The notes: generated by a model not told the origin, from the letters alone. Shown: positions 44,558 to 52,863, numbered from the stretch's first letter. The stretch is DNA of 64,000 nt from Sphingobium fuliginis (GCF_004152845.1 NZ_SEON01000001.1:310001-374000); one strand, 5' to 3'. A program made the numbers and translations.

Positions 44558-45727
44558 ATGACCATGATGTTGGAAAAGGACGCCCGCGAAGACCTGCTCG
44601 ACCGGGGCTATTCCCGCCGCACGATCGGCAAGATTTCCGCTCTGATGGCGGCCGGGGCGGCTGCCGGCAACCTGTTGATCCAGCCCGCCCTCGCGCAGCA
44701 GCAGGCGGCGCGCGGGGTGAAGGGCGCGGTGCGCATCGGCGCCAACGAATGCTGGACCGGCCCGTTCGAACCGGGCGTTCAGGCCGCGGCCAGGGCCGCC
44801 GCCGTCGGCAACTGGTACGATCCCGACAATTACAAGGGCGACCTGATCGCCACCATCGCCAAGGTGGAGGGGATTCCGGAATCGCACATCATGCTGTGGC
44901 CGGGTTCGGGCGGGCCGCTGGTCAGCACGGTCGCGGCCTTCTGTTCGCCCACCAAGGGCCTCGTCACCGCCGATCCGACCTTCGAATCCGCCTGGCGCAC
45001 CGCCGATTATCTGAAGGCCCCTATCGCCAAGGCCCCCCAGGCCATTGGCAAGGGGCACGATGTCAAGGCGATGCTGGCCGCCAATCCCAATGCCGGGCTC
45101 TATTATATCTGCACGCCCAACAATCCGACCGGCACCATCACGCCGCTGGCCGACATCGAATGGCTGCTGGCGAACAAGCCCAAGGATTCGTTCCTGCTGG
45201 TCGACGAAGCCTATATCCACTGGTTCGACGGCCCGAACGCCGCGAAGCTGGTGGCGGGTCGCAAGGACCTGATCGTCATGCGCACCTTCTCCAAGCTGTT
45301 CGGCATGGCGGGCGTGCGCCTCGGCCTGACCTTCGCGGACCCCGAAGTGCAGAAGCGCATCAGCCTGTTCGGCCCGACGGCGGGCGGTCTGTCGATCACC
45401 GCCATGGCCTGCGGCAATGCGGTCTATCCCGAAGCCGGCCTCATCAAGGCACGCCGCGCGGAAATGATCGCGAACCGCGAGGAAACCATCGCCTGGCTCA
45501 CCAAGAAGGGCATAGAGGTGCACCCCGGCAGCGAGGCCAATATGTTCATGGTCGACTGGAAGACCAAGCCGGCCAAGGAGATGCAGGCCGCCCTGATCGC
45601 CACGCCGGAAAAGGTGCAGATCGGGCGCAACTGGCCGATCTGGCCCACAGTCTCGCGTGTGACCGTGGGTTCGGCCGACGACATGGCGAAGTTCCGCGCC
45701 GCCGTGGACAAGGTGTACAAGGCCTGA
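44558..45727 (+). CDS. Tat-exported PLP aminotransferase (HisC-like fold), copy 2
   Basis: A 389-residue paralogue of the preceding gene, by eye more than half identical over its length. It keeps GYSRRTIGK (Arg20-Arg21) with a hydrophobic stretch ending PALAQQQ, so the signal is conserved in both copies. PLP motifs are the same: PNNPTG, DEAYIHWF and FSKLFGM. Differences concentrate before residue 130 and in the C-terminal third, suggesting different substrates. An alternative start is the ATG at 44564. Confidence 0.85.
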   Translation: MTMMLEKDAREDLLDRGYSRRTIGKISALMAAGAAAGNLLIQPALAQQQAARGVKGAVRIGANECWTGPFEPGVQAAARAAAVGNWYDPDNYKGDLIATIAKVEGIPESHIMLWPGSGGPLVSTVAAFCSPTKGLVTADPTFESAWRTADYLKAPIAKAPQAIGKGHDVKAMLAANPNAGLYYICTPNNPTGTITPLADIEWLLANKPKDSFLLVDEAYIHWFDGPNAAKLVAGRKDLIVMRTFSKLFGMAGVRLGLTFADPEVQKRISLFGPTAGGLSITAMACGNAVYPEAGLIKARRAEMIANREETIAWLTKKGIEVHPGSEANMFMVDWKTKPAKEMQAALIATPEKVQIGRNWPIWPTVSRVTVGSADDMAKFRAAVDKVYKA

Positions 45728-45750
45728 TTTCCTTCCCTAGGGGTCGCAGA

Positions 45751-45779
45751 AAGGGCGTCCGGTATATCCGGGCACCCTT
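45751..45779 (+). terminator. Imperfect hairpin after aminotransferase copy 2
   Basis: AAGGG-CCGG pairs with CCGG-CCCTT with small mismatches, followed by CTTTCC. It is 24 bases after the stop codon. Confidence 0.5.
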
Positions 45780-45804
45780 CTTTCCATCCTGGGGCAATCC
45801 AAGG

Positions 45805-45834
45805 CATTTCCCTCCCGTAGTCGGGAGGGGGATG
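45805..45834. repeat. Palindrome related to that at 35420-35451
   Basis: CCCTCCCG/CGGGAGGG around TAGT is flanked by near-complementary CATTT and GGATG. Its core matches the palindrome at 35.4 kb, suggesting a small dispersed repeat family. Confidence 0.55.
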
Positions 45835-45852
45835 TCCGCTCTGCGGCCGACC

Positions 45853-45998
45853 TAGAGCCAATCGACATTCAGAAGATGACGAGCCGAAAATGGTGGTTTT
45901 CCGTGACCCGGAGCGCAGCCTACTCAAAGTAGGTGAGCACCGGAAGCACGGAAAAGCGTCATTTGCAGGCCGTCAGGGCTGAATGTCGATTGGCTCTA
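45853..45998. mobile_element. 146-bp palindromic MITE-like element
   Basis: Perfect 20-bp terminal inverted repeats (TAGAGCCAATCGACATTCAG at 45853-45872, complement at 45979-45998) bound an interior whose two halves are themselves complementary: TGACG, AAATG, TTTTCCGTG, CCGG and CCTACT each have a partner, meeting at CCTACTCAAAGTAGG. No coding capacity and no clear target duplication are seen. The right end supplies the TAG stop of the AHSA1 gene. Confidence 0.7.
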
Positions 45999-46463
45999 AG
46001 CCATGCCCGCCGAAGTCTCGCACAAAGCCTTGAACTGCTCGGCCATCTGGTCCCAACCGGGGTGGAATCCCATCTCCTCATGCTTCGCCATCGCTCCGGC
46101 ATCCCAATGCCGGGCCGTCGCGGTGAAGCGCGTCCCCTCCCCCTCCACGGCAAAGCTCCAGATCGCCGTCATGAAGGGCGTCTGCGGTATCCAGCCGGAG
46201 GCATAGGCGTCGGTCGTCACCACCTTCTCCTGCGGCACCACCTCCAGCACGATGCCTTCCATCGGCCCCGTGTCCTCGCCATTCGGGCCGAACATCCGCA
46301 CCGCGCTCCGCCCGCCGGGCCGCAGATCCTCCTCGATCACCTCGGCGCGCCAGGGCTTCGGGCAGAACCATTGGTCCTTGAGGTCCGTCCATACCTTCCA
46401 CACGATTTCGCGCGGGGCGGCGATGTGACAGGTCACCGATAGTTCGAATTCCGCCGCGCTCAT
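45996..46463 (-). CDS. SRPBCC/AHSA1-type protein
   Basis: A 155-residue SRPBCC protein of the AHSA1 type (ISAPREIVWKVWTDLKD-like N-terminus here as HIAAPREIVWKVWTDL, then GPMEGIVLEVVPQEKVV). Such proteins bind small hydrophobic ligands. Its stop TAG is the outermost triplet of the palindromic element. ATG 46463 follows GGGGAGG and overlaps the stop of the upstream VOC gene (ATGA). Last gene of the five-gene operon. Confidence 0.82.
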   Translation of the reverse strand: MSAAEFELSVTCHIAAPREIVWKVWTDLKDQWFCPKPWRAEVIEEDLRPGGRSAVRMFGPNGEDTGPMEGIVLEVVPQEKVVTTDAYASGWIPQTPFMTAIWSFAVEGEGTRFTATARHWDAGAMAKHEEMGFHPGWDQMAEQFKALCETSAGMA

Positions 46464-46951
46464 GCCGGCCTCCCCTCGAAAGCCGCCTTCATCCGGGCGG
46501 TATCCAGCTTCTGCATGGTCATCATCTCGTTCATCATCCGCTGGATGCCCGGTCGGTCGCCGGTCTTGTAAAGGTCCATGATCTCCTGCGTCACCAGCTG
46601 CCAGGACAGGCCATATTTGTCCTTCAGCCAGCCGCACGGGCCCGGCGACCCCCCATCGGCTGTCAGGGCATCGAAATACCGATCGATCTCCGCCTGATCC
46701 CGACAGGCGACGGACAGCGAGACCGCCTCTGTGAAAGGAAATTTCGGCCCGCCGTTCAGCGCCTGATAGCTTTCCCCGAACAGGGTGAATTCCACCAGCA
46801 GCACGTCCCCGCCCTTGAACGGACTGGGGCTGGGATTATCGTCGGGATAGCGGCTGATGAAATCCACCGATCCCCCGAACAGGGATGTGTAGAAGCGCGC
46901 GGCCTCCTCCGCCTGCCCGTTATACCACAGGCAGGGTGAAATCTTCGACAT
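46460..46951 (-). CDS. VOC family protein, PhnB-like
   Basis: A 163-residue protein of the PhnB / 3-demethylubiquinone methyltransferase-like VOC branch: PCLWYNGQAEEAARFYTSLF, QALNGGPKFPFTEAVSLSVA, and GPCGWLKDKYGLSWQLV at the end of the domain. A C-terminal helix (MNEMMTMQKLDTARMKAAF) is common in this branch. Metal use and substrate are unknown. Middle of the operon. Confidence 0.85.
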   Translation of the reverse strand: MSKISPCLWYNGQAEEAARFYTSLFGGSVDFISRYPDDNPSPSPFKGGDVLLVEFTLFGESYQALNGGPKFPFTEAVSLSVACRDQAEIDRYFDALTADGGSPGPCGWLKDKYGLSWQLVTQEIMDLYKTGDRPGIQRMMNEMMTMQKLDTARMKAAFEGRPA

Positions 46952-46962
46952 GGTTCCTCTCC

Positions 46963-47766
46963 TTATGCCGTGCCGGATCGCATGCCCACCAGCGCGAACA
47001 TCGCGCCCTGGGGGTCGGTCGCCTGGATGATCCAGGCCCCGCCCGGCACCTCCATCGGGCCGTTCAGCACGGTTCCGCCGCCGGCCTTCACCTTCTCCGT
47101 CGCGATGTCGATGTCCGGCACGACGAAGTAGAAGAGCCAGACCGGCACCGGCACCTCCGGGGGACGGGCCATGATGCCGCCCGTCATGCTCTGGAAATCG
47201 GTGCCGCCGGTCTGGGAGACGAGCTGATAGCTGCCCATTTCCCCCATATCCATGGCCTCGCCCTTCGCCCAGCCGAACTGCCCGGTGTAGAAGGCCAGGT
47301 CGGCGTCGAAAGCGCCGCTGTAAAGTTCATGCCAGCCGACATGACCGTTCGCCATCGGTGGTGCGGGCTCCATCCCGTCGGGACTGGACCCCTTGAGCAG
47401 CATGAACGCCGCCCCGCCCGGATCGCTCATCACCGCGAAGCGCCCGACGCCCGGAATGTCCTCCGGCGCGCGCTTCACGCTGCCGCCCGCCCCGGCCAGC
47501 CGCTTCGCATCCGCATCCACATCGGCCGAACCGACATAGCCACCCCACCAGGGCGACATGCCGCGATCCTTCGCTTCGGCCGGAATGGACATGATCCCGC
47601 CCATCGGCCCGGCGCTGCCCGACACGACATGATAGGGATCATCGGTCCGCTCCCCGCCAAAAGGTTGCGCGGTCCAGCCGACGATGTCGCCATAGAAGGC
47701 GATCGCCGCCTGCGGATCGCTGGTCATCAGTTCATACCAGAAGAATTTGCCGTTCAGGTCGGTCAT
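46963..47766 (-). CDS. Two-domain VOC protein (glyoxalase-like)
   Basis: A 267-residue protein with two consecutive VOC modules: residues about 5-125 (GKFFWYELMTSDPQAAIAFY) and 135-265 (GHVGWHELYSGAFDADLAFY). This matches the family sometimes called 27 kDa antigen Cfp30B-like or hydroxylase-associated. Its activity is not established. It is 11 bases upstream of the PhnB-like gene. Confidence 0.84.
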   Translation of the reverse strand: MTDLNGKFFWYELMTSDPQAAIAFYGDIVGWTAQPFGGERTDDPYHVVSGSAGPMGGIMSIPAEAKDRGMSPWWGGYVGSADVDADAKRLAGAGGSVKRAPEDIPGVGRFAVMSDPGGAAFMLLKGSSPDGMEPAPPMANGHVGWHELYSGAFDADLAFYTGQFGWAKGEAMDMGEMGSYQLVSQTGGTDFQSMTGGIMARPPEVPVPVWLFYFVVPDIDIATEKVKAGGGTVLNGPMEVPGGAWIIQATDPQGAMFALVGMRSGTA

Positions 47767-47804
47767 TTCCAGCCTCCCTCAAGCCCAGTTTTCGATCCCT
47801 GCCC

Positions 47805-48167
47805 TCAGGCCCTGGCGTCGAGCAGCACTTCGAACCCGCCATAGATCAGCCGCGCACCGGCGAAAGGCATGTCTTCCCCTTCCTTCGGCTCCATCCGCGG
47901 ATCGTTCATGACCTTCTCCGCCCCTGCATCGCGAGTCGCCTTGTCGGGCCATTCGATCCAGGAAAAGACGACCTCCTCATCCTCCTCCGCGATCACGGCG
48001 GTGCGGAAATCGTTGACCTTGCCCGGCTTGACGTCGTTCGCCCAGCATTCCACGACCCGCAGCGCGCCATGTTCGATGAAGATCGGCGCGGCATAGGCCG
48101 CCACTTCCCTGTACCGCTCCTTGTTGCCCTTGGGCACGGGGATCACGAAACCGTCCATATAGCTCAT
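47805..48167 (-). CDS. DUF1428 family protein
   Basis: A 120-residue protein of the DUF1428 family, recognised by YMDGFVIPVPKGNKERYREV near the start and FSWIEWPDKATRDAGAEKV later. It has a ferredoxin-like, dimeric alpha/beta barrel fold. The function is unknown. AAGGAGAG precedes the ATG. It lies between VOC genes in the same operon. Confidence 0.88.
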   Translation of the reverse strand: MSYMDGFVIPVPKGNKERYREVAAYAAPIFIEHGALRVVECWANDVKPGKVNDFRTAVIAEEDEEVVFSWIEWPDKATRDAGAEKVMNDPRMEPKEGEDMPFAGARLIYGGFEVLLDARA

Positions 48168-48195
48168 CGTTTCTCTCCTTAAGGAAAGGCGGAGT

Positions 48196-48636
48196 TCAGG
48201 CGGCGGCTTCCTTGTTCACCGCCAGCGCCGCTTCCATATCCATCCACGCCACTTCCCAGATATGGCCGTCCAGGTCGGCAAAGCTGCGGCCGTACATGAA
48301 GCCATGGTCCTGCCGGGGATTGGGCTCCGCACCGCCCGCCGCCAACGCCTTCTCCGTCGTCCGGTCGACATCGGCGCGGCTCGCCTCGCTAAGGGCAAGC
48401 AGCACCTGGGCCGTTTCATGCGCGTCCGGAATGCGACGCGGCGTGAAGCCGGCAAACCGCTCCCGCGTCAGCAGCATCACGTGGATATTGTCGGAAAAGC
48501 TCAGCATCTGCGCGCTGTCGTCCGCAAAATCATTGTTCCGGACCGCGCCCACCGCCTCGTAAAAGGCTATCGAGGCGGCCAGATCCTTCACCGGCAGGTT
48601 GACGAAAATCATTTTCGGAGCGGGGGCGTTCGGCAT
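48196..48636 (-). CDS. VOC family protein (lactoylglutathione lyase-like)
   Basis: A 146-residue single VOC module: MIFVNLPVKDLAASIAFYEA, VLLALSEASRADVDR and the C-terminal DLDGHIWEVAWMD carrying the Glu metal ligand. It is the first gene of the five-gene operon. ATG 48636 has AAGGAG at 7 bases; an in-frame ATG 7 codons earlier has none. Substrate is unknown. Confidence 0.85.
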   Translation of the reverse strand: MPNAPAPKMIFVNLPVKDLAASIAFYEAVGAVRNNDFADDSAQMLSFSDNIHVMLLTRERFAGFTPRRIPDAHETAQVLLALSEASRADVDRTTEKALAAGGAEPNPRQDHGFMYGRSFADLDGHIWEVAWMDMEAALAVNKEAAA

Positions 48637-48715
48637 CACACATCTCCTTGGGATCATCCTGGCCTGTGGCCTTTTCCCGACTCACCGGCTTGAACTTTAT
48701 GCACTGATAGATTAT

Positions 48716-48732
48716 CTTATACAACCTATAAG
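48716..48732. promoter_or_regulatory. Dyad operator between VOC operon and HxlR-SCP2 gene
   Basis: CTTATA and TATAAG form a perfect 6-bp dyad around CAACC in a locally AT-rich stretch (48690-48745), unlike the GC-rich surroundings. It lies between the divergent starts and is a good candidate site for the regulator. Confidence 0.5.
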
Positions 48733-48761
48733 TTAGGAAAAATAACCAAGGACTTCCTCTC

Positions 48762-49433
48762 GTGAAAAAGCGGGCCTATCAGGATGGTTGTGCAACGGCC
48801 CATGCGCTGGACCTGATCGGGGATCGCTGGGCCATGCTGATCATGCGGGAATTGATGCTCGGTCCCAAGCGTTTCACCGATTTGCGCGCCAGCCTGCCCG
48901 GAATCAGCGCCAACGTGCTGACGCAAAGGCTGGAGGAGCTGGAAGCGGCCAGCATCCTCATCCGCCGCCGCCTGCCCCCGCCCGCCGCCAGCCAGATTTA
49001 TGAGCTGACGGAATGGGGCCGCGAGTCGGAGATATTGTTCCAGGTGCTGGGACGCTGGGCATCCCGCTCTCCCACGATGCAGCCCGGCATGCCGATGAGC
49101 AATGCGTCGGTGATCCTGTCGATGCGCACGATGATCGACCGAGACCGCATAGGCGATCTGGATGCGACCATCGGCCTGCGCTTCGGGGAGGAGGAGTTCC
49201 GCCTGACCCTGAAGGATGGCGATTTCACCGCCGGGCGCGGCGAAGCGGGCGGTGCGGACGCAATCTTCTCCGGCGACCAGAATGGACTGGCCGCCGTGAT
49301 CTATGGCGGCCTGACGTTCGAGGACGTGGCCGACTCGCTTCAGGTGGAGGGGGACAGGGCCCTTGCGGCACGCTTCGTCCGCCTGTTCCCCTTGCCGCCA
49401 AAGGCGCCTTCGACGACCACGCCAGCGTCATGA
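48762..49433 (+). CDS. HxlR-type regulator with C-terminal SCP2-like domain
   Basis: A 223-residue regulator. The N-terminal 100 residues are an HxlR winged helix (ALDLIGDRWAMLIMRELMLG, then RFTDLRASLPGISANVLTQR). The C-terminal half has an SCP2 sterol-carrier-like pattern (FRLTLKDGDFTAGRGEAGGA, DAIFSGDQNGLAAVIYGGL), which could sense a hydrophobic ligand. The start is GTG at 48762. Divergent from the VOC/SRPBCC operon, which it probably controls through the dyad. Confidence 0.85.
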   Translation: MKKRAYQDGCATAHALDLIGDRWAMLIMRELMLGPKRFTDLRASLPGISANVLTQRLEELEAASILIRRRLPPPAASQIYELTEWGRESEILFQVLGRWASRSPTMQPGMPMSNASVILSMRTMIDRDRIGDLDATIGLRFGEEEFRLTLKDGDFTAGRGEAGGADAIFSGDQNGLAAVIYGGLTFEDVADSLQVEGDRALAARFVRLFPLPPKAPSTTTPAS

Positions 49434-49444
49434 GGCCCCATAAT

Positions 49445-49469
49445 CCTCCCCATGCCGGGCATGGGGAGG
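49445..49469. terminator. Bidirectional hairpin between regulator and SDR gene
   Basis: CCTCCCCATGC and GCATGGGGAGG form an 11-bp perfect stem with a CGG loop between the convergent stops; TTTCATG follows on the plus strand. Confidence 0.7.
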
Positions 49470-49481
49470 TTTCATGTCCGC

Positions 49482-50222
49482 TCAATGCCCGGCGTTCAAA
49501 ATCCCGAACACCTGCTCAAACTCCCCGCGCCGCTCCGCTTCGCGCAGGAACTTCACCCGTTCGACGCAGATTTCCTCCAGCGGCGGCTGCTGCGCCAGCA
49601 GCCCCATGACTTCCGCTATGAATTCGTCCAGCGGCATCATCTGCGGATTTTCCGCATGGCCGGGCATCAGGTCGGTCTGCACTCCCGGCGGCGCCAGTTC
49701 GATCACCTCGACATTGCTACCCCTGAGCTGATGCCGCATCGACTGCGACCAGCTATGGAGCGCCGCCTTGGTTGCGCTGTAGGTGGGAGTGGCCGCCAGC
49801 GGGACGAAGGCCAGACCCGACGTCACCGTCATCAGCGTCGCCGCCTCCAGCCCCAGCAGATGCGGCAGCAACACATGGGTCAGGCGGATCGGCCCCAACA
49901 GGTTCGTGGCGACGGTGGCCTCCGCTATGGCAAGGTCGATCCGCTCCTCCACAACCATGATCCCGGCATTATGGATCACGACATTGAGCGCGGGGAAGTC
50001 CGCGACCAGCTTTCCGGCGAAGGCCGCGATCGCCGCCGCGTCCTCCATGTCGACGGTCAGGGCTGCCATGCCCGGATGCTCCGCCGCCACGGCGTCCAGC
50101 GCCGCCTGCCGCCGCCCGGCGATGATGACCTGATTGCCGGCCGCATGGAATTCATGCGCCAGCGCCGCGCCGATGCCGGAACCGCCGCCGGTGATGAGGA
50201 TGGTGTTGCCGCTCTTACGCAT
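49482..50222 (-). CDS. SDR oxidoreductase, DltE-like
   Basis: A 246-residue short-chain dehydrogenase: TGGGSGIGAALAHEF near the N-terminus, NAGIMVVE, the catalytic Ser in VTSGLAFVPLAATPTYSATK (with Tyr and Lys), and an APPGVQTDLMPGH lid. The pattern resembles the DltE-type or Rossmann oxidoreductases that are commonly divergent from an HxlR regulator. ATG 50222 follows AAGGAG. Substrate unknown; the divergent HxlR gene probably controls it. Confidence 0.85.
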   Translation of the reverse strand: MRKSGNTILITGGGSGIGAALAHEFHAAGNQVIIAGRRQAALDAVAAEHPGMAALTVDMEDAAAIAAFAGKLVADFPALNVVIHNAGIMVVEERIDLAIAEATVATNLLGPIRLTHVLLPHLLGLEAATLMTVTSGLAFVPLAATPTYSATKAALHSWSQSMRHQLRGSNVEVIELAPPGVQTDLMPGHAENPQMMPLDEFIAEVMGLLAQQPPLEEICVERVKFLREAERRGEFEQVFGILNAGH

Positions 50223-50321
50223 GGTCTTCTCCTTTTGCGATGGTGTGACCGGCAATCTAGAGCTACACTCTCTTTTTGAAAGAAGGCACCGAAAAGTGCC
50301 ATACGCACCAAGAGGTGAGAA

Positions 50322-50756
50322 ATGGAAAATCCGTTGCAAAAACGTTTTGCCCCGGCTGAAATCGCCGAAGCGGAAGCCTTTATCGACACCAATCCCGAAG
50401 CGCCGCTGGACCCTCGGATCGAACGACTCGTCAACGATCTGATCGGCCGGGTCGCGGATAAATGGACGCTGCTGGTCCTCGAACTGCTGGAGGAAAGGGG
50501 CACGCTCCGCTTCACCCGCATTGCCGAACAGGTGGAAGGCATCAGCCAGAAGATGCTGACCCAGACATTGCGTCAGATGGAGCGCGACGGCCTCGTCATC
50601 CGCACCGTCCATCCCGTGGTGCCGCCGCGCGTCGAATATGCGCTGACGCCGCTCGGCAACAGCCTCAGCGCCGCCTTTTGCGGCGTCTGGGTCTGGGCGG
50701 AGCGCAATCTGGAAGCGGTGGAGGAAGCCCGGCGCCGTTTCGACACGCGCGACTGA
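50322..50756 (+). CDS. HxlR-family transcriptional regulator
   Basis: A 144-residue HxlR winged-helix protein. The core is LIGRVADKWTLLVLELLEER, then RFTRIAEQVEGISQKMLTQT and MERDGLVIRTVHPVVPPRVE. The usual N-terminal cysteine of redox- or aldehyde-sensing HxlR members is absent. The intergenic region with the divergent SDR gene (50223-50321) contains GGCAC/GTGCC arms at 50286-50301 that might be its operator. The GTGAG upstream is a modest ribosome site. Confidence 0.87.
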   Translation: MENPLQKRFAPAEIAEAEAFIDTNPEAPLDPRIERLVNDLIGRVADKWTLLVLELLEERGTLRFTRIAEQVEGISQKMLTQTLRQMERDGLVIRTVHPVVPPRVEYALTPLGNSLSAAFCGVWVWAERNLEAVEEARRRFDTRD

Positions 50757-50760
50757 GGGA

Positions 50761-51600
50761 TTATTGCGCGGGAATGAAGGTTTCCCGCATGGGCGTCAGC
50801 GGGAATGTCGGCACCTCTACCCGTACCGGAGCGCCGGGCACCAGAGCCGATGGCGGCGTCCCCGGCGCACCGGGCGCAAAACCGGCCGCGATCTCCCTGG
50901 GCGGGGTCGGCGGCGGCGGCAGCGGCGTTGGCGACACCACCACGCTCACCGTCCCGCCGAAGCGCGACTGCCATTCGGCCAGCCGCCGCAGATAATCGGC
51001 ATAGGCGGCGTAGAATTCCTGGAACGGCTTTTCCAATTGGGTGAGCGCTTCGGGCGCATAGGCCAGCAGCTGGTTCGACGGCATGGCCAGTATCTTCGCC
51101 CCCACCTCTATGGCCACGGGGCAGAAGCTTTTCGTCACCGGCGGCAGCGCAAAGAAATTATAGACGACGGTGTTGAGCAGTTCCCGCGCCTTCAGCCCGC
51201 CCTGACCGTAAGCGACATAATAATTGCGGTCGACCGCCGCGTTCGCTTCGCGCAGGGCCGCCTCATGCACATGCAATATCCGGTTATACTGGATGCGCGC
51301 CGGTTCGTTCACGCCATGACAGGAAAGCGCCGCGACGTTCAGCGCCATGCGCACGTGCCACAGCGCCGTATTGGCCGTCACGCCGCGATTGGGCGTCAGA
51401 TATTTACCGTCCTCGCCCACATCCGGAATGCCCATTTCCTCGACCGCCCCCATCGGCGGCAGGGGCTTTATCGTGGGCACCACCGGGGGTGGCGGCGTGG
51501 GCGGCGCCTTCTTCTCGGGCGTGGAACAGCCTGCGATCAGCGCGAGCGCGGTGACAGATGCAAACTCACAGAAACGGCGAACGACGGTACGCGGCGGCAC
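50761..51600 (-). CDS. Putative lipoprotein of unknown function
   Basis: A 279-residue protein with an N-terminal signal ending in a lipobox, LIAGC, so Cys25 should be lipidated. A Pro-rich linker follows and a helical domain with NRGVTANTALWHVRMALNVA, NYYVAYGQGGLKARELLNTV and FYAAYADYLRRLAEWQSRFG; the tail is Pro-rich again. I do not recognise a family. The start is GTG at 51600. Converges with the HxlR gene at 4 bases. Confidence 0.65.
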   Translation of the reverse strand: MPPRTVVRRFCEFASVTALALIAGCSTPEKKAPPTPPPPVVPTIKPLPPMGAVEEMGIPDVGEDGKYLTPNRGVTANTALWHVRMALNVAALSCHGVNEPARIQYNRILHVHEAALREANAAVDRNYYVAYGQGGLKARELLNTVVYNFFALPPVTKSFCPVAIEVGAKILAMPSNQLLAYAPEALTQLEKPFQEFYAAYADYLRRLAEWQSRFGGTVSVVVSPTPLPPPPTPPREIAAGFAPGAPGTPPSALVPGAPVRVEVPTFPLTPMRETFIPAQ

Positions 51601-51818
51601 CCTGGCATCCCTTTGATCATTATCCGGACGTCACAACTCATCGCAGAGCGAAGCGTTCCTGACGACCAAAGCGGGCTCGGCTCGTCCGGGGAGGGATTCG
51701 GTTCGTCCCATTTGCCCTGCGACGCGCACCTGCGAAGGGAATGCGGTATGCCCCAGGCCGCTGCGTCAAAATCGGACGCTGGTCGCGCGCTCCAAGTTTT
51801 TGTTGCGTATCCTTTGAA
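51601..51818. other. Upstream region of lipoprotein gene
   Basis: Non-coding stretch between the lipoprotein start and the terminator of the nitronate monooxygenase gene. GATAAT near 51617-51622 on the minus strand could be a -10 box. No other structure was seen. Confidence 0.4.
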
Positions 51819-51844
51819 GCAGAAAACCAGTCCCGCTTTTCTGC
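51819..51844 (-). terminator. Hairpin after nitronate monooxygenase gene
   Basis: GCAGAAAA and TTTTCTGC form an 8-bp perfect stem around 10 bases, 8 bases downstream of the gene on the minus strand. Confidence 0.65.
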
Positions 51845-51852
51845 ACGATATC

Positions 51853-52863
51853 CTAGATGCGCCGTTCCAGCGCCGCCGCCGCTTCGTCCATCAATTGCGC
51901 GATGATGTCGGCCACCGGCTCCTCCTTCGACACCATGCCCACCGACTGCCCGGCCATCAGCGAACCGCCCTCGACATCGCCGTCGATCACGGCGCGGCGA
52001 AGCGCACCCGCCCAATAATGTTCGATCTGGAGCTGCGCCTCGCCCATGTCGACCGCGCCGCTGTCGAGCAGATTGGCGACCTCCCGCTGCTTGGCCGTAA
52101 AGGCCTCGGTTCCCGCGTTTTTCAGCGCCCGCACGGGGATGACCGGCAGGCGCGGGTCGATCTGCACGCTGGCGATCGCATCGCGGGCCGATGCACGGAA
52201 AAAGGCCTTCTTGAAGTTCGGATGGGCGATGCTCTCGACCGCGCAGGCAAAGCGGGTGCCCAGCTGCACGCCCGCCGCGCCCATTTCCAGATAGCCGGCG
52301 ATCAGTTCGCCACGCCCGATGCCGCCGGCGACGAAGACGGGAAGCTGCGACGCCATTTCCGGCAGGATTTCCTGCGCCAGCACGCTGGTCGACACCGGGC
52401 CGATATGTCCGCCCGCCTCCATGCCCTCGATCACCAGCGCATCCACCCCGGAACGCGCCAGCTTCTTGGCCAGCGCCAGCGCGGGAGCGAAGCAGATCAG
52501 CTTCGCGCCCTTCTCCTTGATCGCCTCGATACTGCCCTTGGGCGGCAGGCCGCCGGCGAGGACGACATGTCCGACCTCATGTTTCGCGCAAACCTCGATC
52601 AGCTCGAAAAGCTGCGGGTGCATGGTGATGAGGTTGACGCCGAAGGGCTTGCCCGTCAGCGCCTTGGTCGCCGCGATCTCCCTGTCGAGCAGCTCGGGAG
52701 TCATGGCCCCGCAGGCGATCACGCCGAAGCCGCCCGCATTGGAGATGGCCGCAACCAGATTGCGCTCCGACACCCAGCTCATCGCCCCGCACAGGATCGC
52801 GACCTCGCAACCCAGGAAATCGGTGCCGCGGGCCATCAGGGAAGCGAGTTTGGCGTTGGTCAT
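51853..52863 (-). CDS. Nitronate monooxygenase
   Basis: A 336-residue FMN-dependent TIM-barrel enzyme of the 2-nitropropane dioxygenase family: CGAMSWVSERNLVAAISNAG, NLITMHP, VIEGMEAGGHIGP with the conserved catalytic His, FVAGGIGRGELI and GAAGVQLGTRF. It oxidises nitronates such as propionate 3-nitronate. ATG 52863 lies after a palindromic repeat; the in-frame codons further upstream run through that repeat and are rejected. Lies 131 bases downstream of lysC. Confidence 0.9.
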   Translation of the reverse strand: MTNAKLASLMARGTDFLGCEVAILCGAMSWVSERNLVAAISNAGGFGVIACGAMTPELLDREIAATKALTGKPFGVNLITMHPQLFELIEVCAKHEVGHVVLAGGLPPKGSIEAIKEKGAKLICFAPALALAKKLARSGVDALVIEGMEAGGHIGPVSTSVLAQEILPEMASQLPVFVAGGIGRGELIAGYLEMGAAGVQLGTRFACAVESIAHPNFKKAFFRASARDAIASVQIDPRLPVIPVRALKNAGTEAFTAKQREVANLLDSGAVDMGEAQLQIEHYWAGALRRAVIDGDVEGGSLMAGQSVGMVSKEEPVADIIAQLMDEAAAALERRI

